A program made the translations under genes and the position numbers. From the NCBI GenBank assembly GCA_964583615.1, contig CAZOWM010000011.1, positions 1 through 64,000 of the forward strand: a DNA stretch of 64,000 nucleotides, given 5' to 3'. Below the pieces are notes generated by a model that worked only from the letters and a program-made list of their open reading frames with translations, did not search any database and was not told the DNA's origin. Positions 60,793-64,000 of the stretch are shown here, piece by piece. Numbering within the stretch: the first letter of the stretch is position 1; every line of letters begins with the position of its first letter. The stretch is from CAZOWM01 sp964583615 (GTDB lineage Bacteria; Spirochaetota; B62-G9; DRHN01).

Positions 60793-60821
60793 AATATAAC
60801 GATTTATACTCGTGCGGTCAA
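60793..60821 (-). promoter_or_regulatory. promoter of rplK
   Basis: Minus strand: TTGACC (60821-60816), 17-base spacer, TATATT (60798-60793). The -10 context TCGTTATATT is the same as in the secE promoter at 61813-61841. Confidence 0.65.
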
Positions 60822-60908
60822 ATATTTTTCACTGTTTATTGTGAAGCATTTTTTATAGCAAGGAATTCTCCGCGCCTCTGGACCGTTCAGATCCACCTTT
60901 TCAAACAG

Positions 60909-61472
60909 CTACACCTTTTCAACCTGGAGGAAATCCAGCTCCACAGGTGTAGAGCGCCCGAAAATCTCCACTCTCACCCGGATCTTTCCCTTTTCGTTGT
61001 TGATCTCTTCAACCGTACCTGTAAAAGACTTGAACGGGCCGTCAACCACACGAACCATTTCTCCCTCTGAATAGAGAAACCGGGGCTGCGGCATCTTTTC
61101 TCCCTTTATCTCGCCCATTCTCTGCAGCACGTTCTTTACATCGGCGTTGGAAAGAGGAACGGGTTTCTTGTTTCTTCCGGAACCCACGAACCCGGTCACA
61201 CCCGGTATCTTCGTGATGAGCGACAAAAGCCTCTTCCACTCGTATTCCGGCTCATCGGGGATGTTCATCTCGATGAGTATGTAGCCGGGAAAGTACTTCT
61301 TCTTTGTGACCCGTTTTTTCCCCTCGCGAATTTCGGCAACATCTTCAGACGGAACCTTTACCTGAAAGATGTAATTGGTGAGGTCATTGTTGTCGATCAG
61401 GTGCCTGATGCCCTTTTCCACCTTGTTTTCGTATCCCGAGTACGTATGGAGCACATACCAGTTTTTGGCCAT
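60909..61472 (-). CDS. nusG: transcription termination/antitermination factor NusG
   Basis: 187 residues from ATG 61472 (MAKNWYVLHTYSGYENKVEK). The NGN domain contains KKYFPGYILIEMNIPDEPEY and TGFVGSGRNKKPVPLS; the KOW domain near the C-terminus has GEMVRVVDGPFKSFTGTVEE. It couples transcription to Rho or S10. It follows secE directly. Confidence 0.98.
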   Translation of the reverse strand: MAKNWYVLHTYSGYENKVEKGIRHLIDNNDLTNYIFQVKVPSEDVAEIREGKKRVTKKKYFPGYILIEMNIPDEPEYEWKRLLSLITKIPGVTGFVGSGRNKKPVPLSNADVKNVLQRMGEIKGEKMPQPRFLYSEGEMVRVVDGPFKSFTGTVEEINNEKGKIRVRVEIFGRSTPVELDFLQVEKV

Positions 61473-61474
61473 AA

Positions 61475-61660
61475 TCAACCACCCATTATGGTGAACACTA
61501 CTGTCTTGATCAGGTAGTCCATCACCGCGATGGCCGCCGCAATGATAAGAATGGATATGATGACGACACGCGTTGATGTGAGCACCTCTTCTCTCGAAGG
61601 CCAGTTTACCTTTTTCAGCTCTGCTTTTGATTCCTTGAGAAAGGTGAATATCTTCTTCAC
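61475..61660 (-). CDS. secE: protein translocase subunit SecE
   Basis: 61 residues with the short single-span form: amphipathic KIFTFLKESKAELKKVNWPS then REEVLTSTRVVIISILIIAA. The WPSREEV motif is diagnostic. It clamps SecY in the membrane. Located between tRNA-Trp and nusG, a common arrangement. Confidence 0.97.
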   Translation of the reverse strand: MKKIFTFLKESKAELKKVNWPSREEVLTSTRVVIISILIIAAAIAVMDYLIKTVVFTIMGG

Positions 61661-61720
61661 ACTCTCACTCCTCTCTGTCGGATTATTGGATAGTCAGCGG
61701 GTGGAGCAAAAATAAAAATG

Positions 61721-61794
61721 CAGGCCAGGCAGGATTCGAACCCGCAACATCCGGTTTTGGAGACCGGCGCTCTACCAGTTGGAGCTACTGGCCT
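61721..61794 (-). tRNA. tRNA-Trp (anticodon CCA)
   Basis: Acceptor AGGCCAG/CTGGCCT with discriminator G. The anticodon loop is CTCCAAA (anticodon CCA) between CCGGT and ACCGG; T loop TTCGAAT. The 3' CCA is not encoded. Linked to secE-nusG, as in many bacteria. Confidence 0.96.
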
Positions 61795-61812
61795 TCGTTG
61801 CACTCTTTTCGT

Positions 61813-61841
61813 AATATAACGAAAAAACACAAACTGATCAA
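61813..61841 (-). promoter_or_regulatory. promoter of tRNA-Trp/secE/nusG
   Basis: Minus strand: TTGATC (61841-61836), 17-base spacer, TATATT (61818-61813). The start point would be about 10-13 bases before the tRNA-Trp 5' end. Confidence 0.6.
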
Positions 61842-61887
61842 CTGAACTCGCTTTACCCGGACGAAATTTCCATCAGCCGTTTGGTTC

Positions 61888-62043
61888 TTATTTGATGTTT
61901 GTTTCCTTGTGCAGTGTATGTTTTCCGCAGCGCGGACAGTACTTCTTGAACTGGAGCTTGGACGGGGTGTTCTTCTTGTTTTTGTCTGTCGTGTAATTCT
62001 TGCTCTTGCATACCTCACACGCCAAAGCGATCAGTTCTCTCAT
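61888..62043 (-). CDS. rpmG: 50S ribosomal protein L33
   Basis: 51 residues from ATG 62043 (MRELIALACEVCKSKNYTTD), with AAGGGG upstream. Both CxxC pairs of the zinc-binding form are present (CEVC, CPRC). It lies between tRNA-Thr and tRNA-Trp, its usual neighbour group. Confidence 0.96.
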   Translation of the reverse strand: MRELIALACEVCKSKNYTTDKNKKNTPSKLQFKKYCPRCGKHTLHKETNIK

Positions 62044-62085
62044 TGTCGTTTCCCCTTGTACCGGCAAAAAAATCCTGTACGAATT

Positions 62086-62158
62086 AGCCCACAACCGGAA
62101 TTGAACCGGTGACCTCGTCATTACCAATGACGTGCTCTACCGACTGAGCTATGTGGGC
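62086..62158 (-). tRNA. tRNA-Thr (anticodon GGT)
   Basis: Acceptor GCCCACA/TGTGGGC with discriminator T. Anticodon loop TTGGTAA between CGTCA and TGACG gives GGT. The T loop is TTCAATT. CCA is not encoded. It is the second threonine tRNA of the window, after the CGT one at 10531-10603. Confidence 0.96.
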
Positions 62159-62233
62159 ACACTCCGGCGTATTGCCCCTTCACAGGGGAGCAGAACCAGG
62201 CCGGGCACGCACAGATAAAAATCCCGTCCTGTC

Positions 62234-62262
62234 AATATATAAACAACACTCGGTGAAAGCAA
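62234..62262 (-). promoter_or_regulatory. candidate promoter of tRNA-Thr/rpmG
   Basis: Minus strand: TTGCTT (62262-62257), 17-base spacer, TATATT (62239-62234). A GC-rich hairpin CCGCCC/GGGCGG (62274-62289) lies just upstream, near the bactofilin stop. Confidence 0.45.
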
Positions 62263-62297
62263 ATGATTTTTTTCCGCCCGTGCGGGCGGCGCTCCAG

Positions 62298-62747
62298 CTA
62301 TGAGGGCTTCGCGAGTTTATCGCCCTCGGATCCGGATTCGAAGTATGTATCCTCTGCTGAGGAAGGAACCGGCGTTTTTTCGCCGGGAACGTGCCGCAGC
62401 ATCTCGCACTTTCCCTCGAAAATAACGCCGTCCGCCATTTTGAGCTTTTTCGTCTTGATGTTTCCGTAGAGCTTTCCTGTCGGGAGCATTTCGAGGCGCT
62501 CCGAAGCTTCAACATCCCCTTTTACCTCACCTGCGATGATGATCGACTGCGCCTTTATGTTAGCGCGGACCTTTGCATTTTCTCCGACAATGAGATGGCC
62601 GCCTGAGGCAATTGTCCCCTTGTAGTTTCCCTCTATCTTCAGTGAAGAACTGAACTTCAACACACCGTTGAACGAAGTCGTATTGCTTAGTACGGTTTCG
62701 ACTCTTTCGCCTTCTTTTATATCGGAATACTCGGATTTTTTACCCAT
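62298..62747 (-). CDS. bactofilin
   Basis: 149 residues from ATG 62747 (MGKKSEYSDIKEGERVETVL), with GGGAG upstream. The DUF583/bactofilin beta-helix is clear: SLKIEGNYKGTIASGGHLIV, GENAKVRANIKAQSIIIAGE and VKGDVEASERLEMLPTGKLY. Bactofilins polymerise without nucleotide into cytoskeletal filaments and act in cell shape and placing of envelope enzymes. The last 35 residues are an unstructured tail. It is co-directional with the small protein and response regulator upstream. Confidence 0.92.
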   Translation of the reverse strand: MGKKSEYSDIKEGERVETVLSNTTSFNGVLKFSSSLKIEGNYKGTIASGGHLIVGENAKVRANIKAQSIIIAGEVKGDVEASERLEMLPTGKLYGNIKTKKLKMADGVIFEGKCEMLRHVPGEKTPVPSSAEDTYFESGSEGDKLAKPS

Positions 62748-62761
62748 AGGGATCTCCCGGT

Positions 62762-62983
62762 TTATTTTGTCGTCATCGTGAACACCCCGTCCCAGTCCGG
62801 AGGGGGCGGGTTTTTGCTGAGCTCTATACATCGTGCAATATAGAGCTTTGTCGGCCCGTCTTCCGGCTCGTTCTCGAGCGCCTGCTTGAACGCCTTCAAG
62901 GCTTCCTTGAACTTCATCTCCTTGTAGAGCCGTAATCCTTCGGTGTAGTGCTCGAGCATCTGTTTTTTGCTTTCACTCAGCAT
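62762..62983 (-). CDS. 73-residue TPR-like protein with WDGV tail
   Basis: One TPR-like helix pair (YTEGLRLYKEMKFKEALKAF, KQALENEPEDGPT) followed by LYIARCIELSKNPPPPDWDG and VFTMTTK. This is the same layout as the last 75 residues of the cyclase at 19252-20907, which ends in LYIDRCDEY then PPGEDWDGVYTATTK. Here the tail is a free-standing gene. AAGGGG precedes the ATG. It sits between the response regulator (11 bases upstream) and bactofilin (14 bases downstream). Function unknown. Confidence 0.75.
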   Translation of the reverse strand: MLSESKKQMLEHYTEGLRLYKEMKFKEALKAFKQALENEPEDGPTKLYIARCIELSKNPPPPDWDGVFTMTTK

Positions 62984-62994
62984 AAGCGCCCCTT

Positions 62995-63639
62995 TTATGG
63001 TTTTTTGCTGAACACCTCATATGCTTCTCTCAGGTCGTGCACGTTTTTTAAGAGTTTCCTGCAATGATCTTTGATCTCCGCCACTTTTACTTGGTTTTCA
63101 GCGTCCGCGGACCGTAACCCTAGGGAGTCGAACGAACCGCTGATAGTCTGCGTGCACTCTTCCGTTTGCTCAAGAAAGTATTTTACCGACTCCTCGAGCT
63201 TCTCTACAGCGAGGAGCTTCTGCTCCTTTTTGATGATTTCCTCTCTGAGAAATTTCGATCTGAGATTGCTTCGTATCCGCGCGAGAATCTCAACGAAATT
63301 GAACGGTTTCGTGATATAGTCCTCGATTCCAAGTTCAATCATGTCGACCTTGTTCTTTATATCATTGACCGCGGTGAGCACGATGATCGGGATGTGCTTC
63401 GTCTCCTCGTCATTTTTCAGTATTTCGATCACATGGTACCCGCTCAGCTTCGGCATGAGAAGGTCGAGCAAGATGAGATCGGGCAAAAACTTGTGCACCT
63501 TCTGGAGTGTCTCCTCACCGTCGTAGGCGATCTCCACACGAAACCCGAGCTTTGTGAGCATGACCTGAAAGAAACCAACAGTGGTTTTTTCGTCGTCGGC
63601 AACAAGGATCTTCCCGCTCACATCAATCAATTTATCCAT
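62995..63639 (-). CDS. response regulator with helical output region
   Basis: 214 residues. The receiver domain (about 9-125) has the acidic pair in ILVADDEKTTVGFFQVMLTK, the phospho-acceptor Asp in LPDLILLDLLMPKLSGYHVI, the Thr in IIVLTAVND and the Lys in YITKPFNFVEILARI. The remaining 90 residues are predicted helical, with no DNA-binding or enzyme motif. No histidine kinase is adjacent. It starts two bases after the lnt stop codon. Confidence 0.88.
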   Translation of the reverse strand: MDKLIDVSGKILVADDEKTTVGFFQVMLTKLGFRVEIAYDGEETLQKVHKFLPDLILLDLLMPKLSGYHVIEILKNDEETKHIPIIVLTAVNDIKNKVDMIELGIEDYITKPFNFVEILARIRSNLRSKFLREEIIKKEQKLLAVEKLEESVKYFLEQTEECTQTISGSFDSLGLRSADAENQVKVAEIKDHCRKLLKNVHDLREAYEVFSKKP

Positions 63640-63641
63640 AG

Positions 63642-64000
63642 TTACATCTTATTTTTTCTGTTCATTCTGTCAAACATTTTTTTTCCCGGCACAAAACAGA
63701 TGAGCGCGAAAGTGAGCGCTGAAAAGAACAGCGGAAGCACATCACCAAAGAGCGAGTAAAAGGTTGTCGCGCCCTTTTGACCGAGCGGCACATCACAGAC
63801 GAGATAGGCCTCGGTAAAGAGCTCGAGGGAGCCGATAGTTCTGCCGTATGGATTCACGCACGCCGTCACGCCGCCGTTTGCCGCTCTGATCAGGCTTTTT
63901 CGCGTCTCCACAGCCCTGAACACCGATATGGAATAGTGCTGCATCTCCGCTTTTCTGCTTCCGGTCCACGCGTCATTGGTGACGTTGATAAAGAGCTGAG
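63642..64000 (-). CDS. lnt: apolipoprotein N-acyltransferase, C-terminal part, 5' end outside window
   Basis: The visible 118 residues are the C-terminal part of the nitrilase-like domain and the last membrane helix. LFINVTNDAWTGSRKAEMQH is the conserved strand, EMQHYSISVFRAVETRKSLI follows, then RAANGGVTACVNPYG, and a hydrophobic segment (LPLFFSALTFALICFVPG). Lnt adds the third acyl chain to lipoproteins; several lipobox proteins are encoded in this window. The reading frame enters from the right edge. Confidence 0.9.
   Translation of the reverse strand, partial: QLFINVTNDAWTGSRKAEMQHYSISVFRAVETRKSLIRAANGGVTACVNPYGRTIGSLELFTEAYLVCDVPLGQKGATTFYSLFGDVLPLFFSALTFALICFVPGKKMFDRMNRKNKM

Noticed and set aside
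62274..62289. CCGCCC/GGGCGG hairpin as a terminator for bactofilin
   Set aside because: On the minus strand it is followed by A residues, not T, so it is not a standard intrinsic terminator in that direction.

Overview
The window comes from a spirochaete chromosome of moderate GC content. The strongest evidence is a FlaA-type flagellar filament outer-layer protein (10823-11755), a spiro-SPASM-type protein (16057-17553), and a RpoB with Asn at the position equivalent to E. coli Ser531, a residue reported for spirochaetes. Bactofilin, FapA-type and CheW-containing proteins fit this placement. I cannot name the genus. Most genes lie on the minus strand.

Layout. 1-2505: rpsB (runs off the left edge), maf and divergent upp. 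2559-6232: a tandem cyclic-nucleotide-binding protein facing a FapA-type protein whose frame is cut by one amber codon. 6233-8643: a small accessory patch with a GNAT fossil, a radical SAM protein of unknown role, a deleted IS1182-type transposase fossil and a FabG-like reductase. 8731-11820: groEL without groES, tRNA-Thr, tRNA-Phe and flaA. 11915-17553: an envelope and glycan cluster (spiro-SPASM protein, SpsF-like cytidylyltransferase, PseG-like/methyltransferase fusion, cell-wall amidase, GerMN lipid-anchored or membrane protein). 17603-21523: xseAB, an adenylate cyclase and a small exported protein. 21537-26130: a three-gene operon joining a CsgG/FlgO-like exported protein, a PEGA-TPR protein and a CheW-TM-coiled-coil-TPR protein. 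26268-30271: DUF192 lipoprotein, GerMN protein, nadE, a solute-binding lipoprotein and ApbE. 30282-32512: a winged-helix protein and an EcfT-like membrane protein behind rplQ.

32644-62158 is an almost unbroken translation/transcription block read on the minus strand: tRNA-Thr, rpmG, tRNA-Trp, secE, nusG, rplKAJL, rpoBC, rpsLG, fusA, tuf, then the S10, spc and alpha operons. The order is standard except that rplC (ribosomal protein L3) is missing from between rpsJ and rplD. 62298-64000: bactofilin, a free-standing WDGV tail protein, a response regulator and the C-terminal part of lnt.

The observations I rate highest are the CheW/PEGA/CsgG-like operon, the missing rplC, the in-frame amber codon in fapA, the back-to-back leaderless promoters at 17554-17637, and the C-terminal tail shared by the cyclase and the 73-residue protein beside bactofilin. 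Promoter calls rest on matches to TTGACA/TATAAT with 16-17 bp spacing, read by eye.
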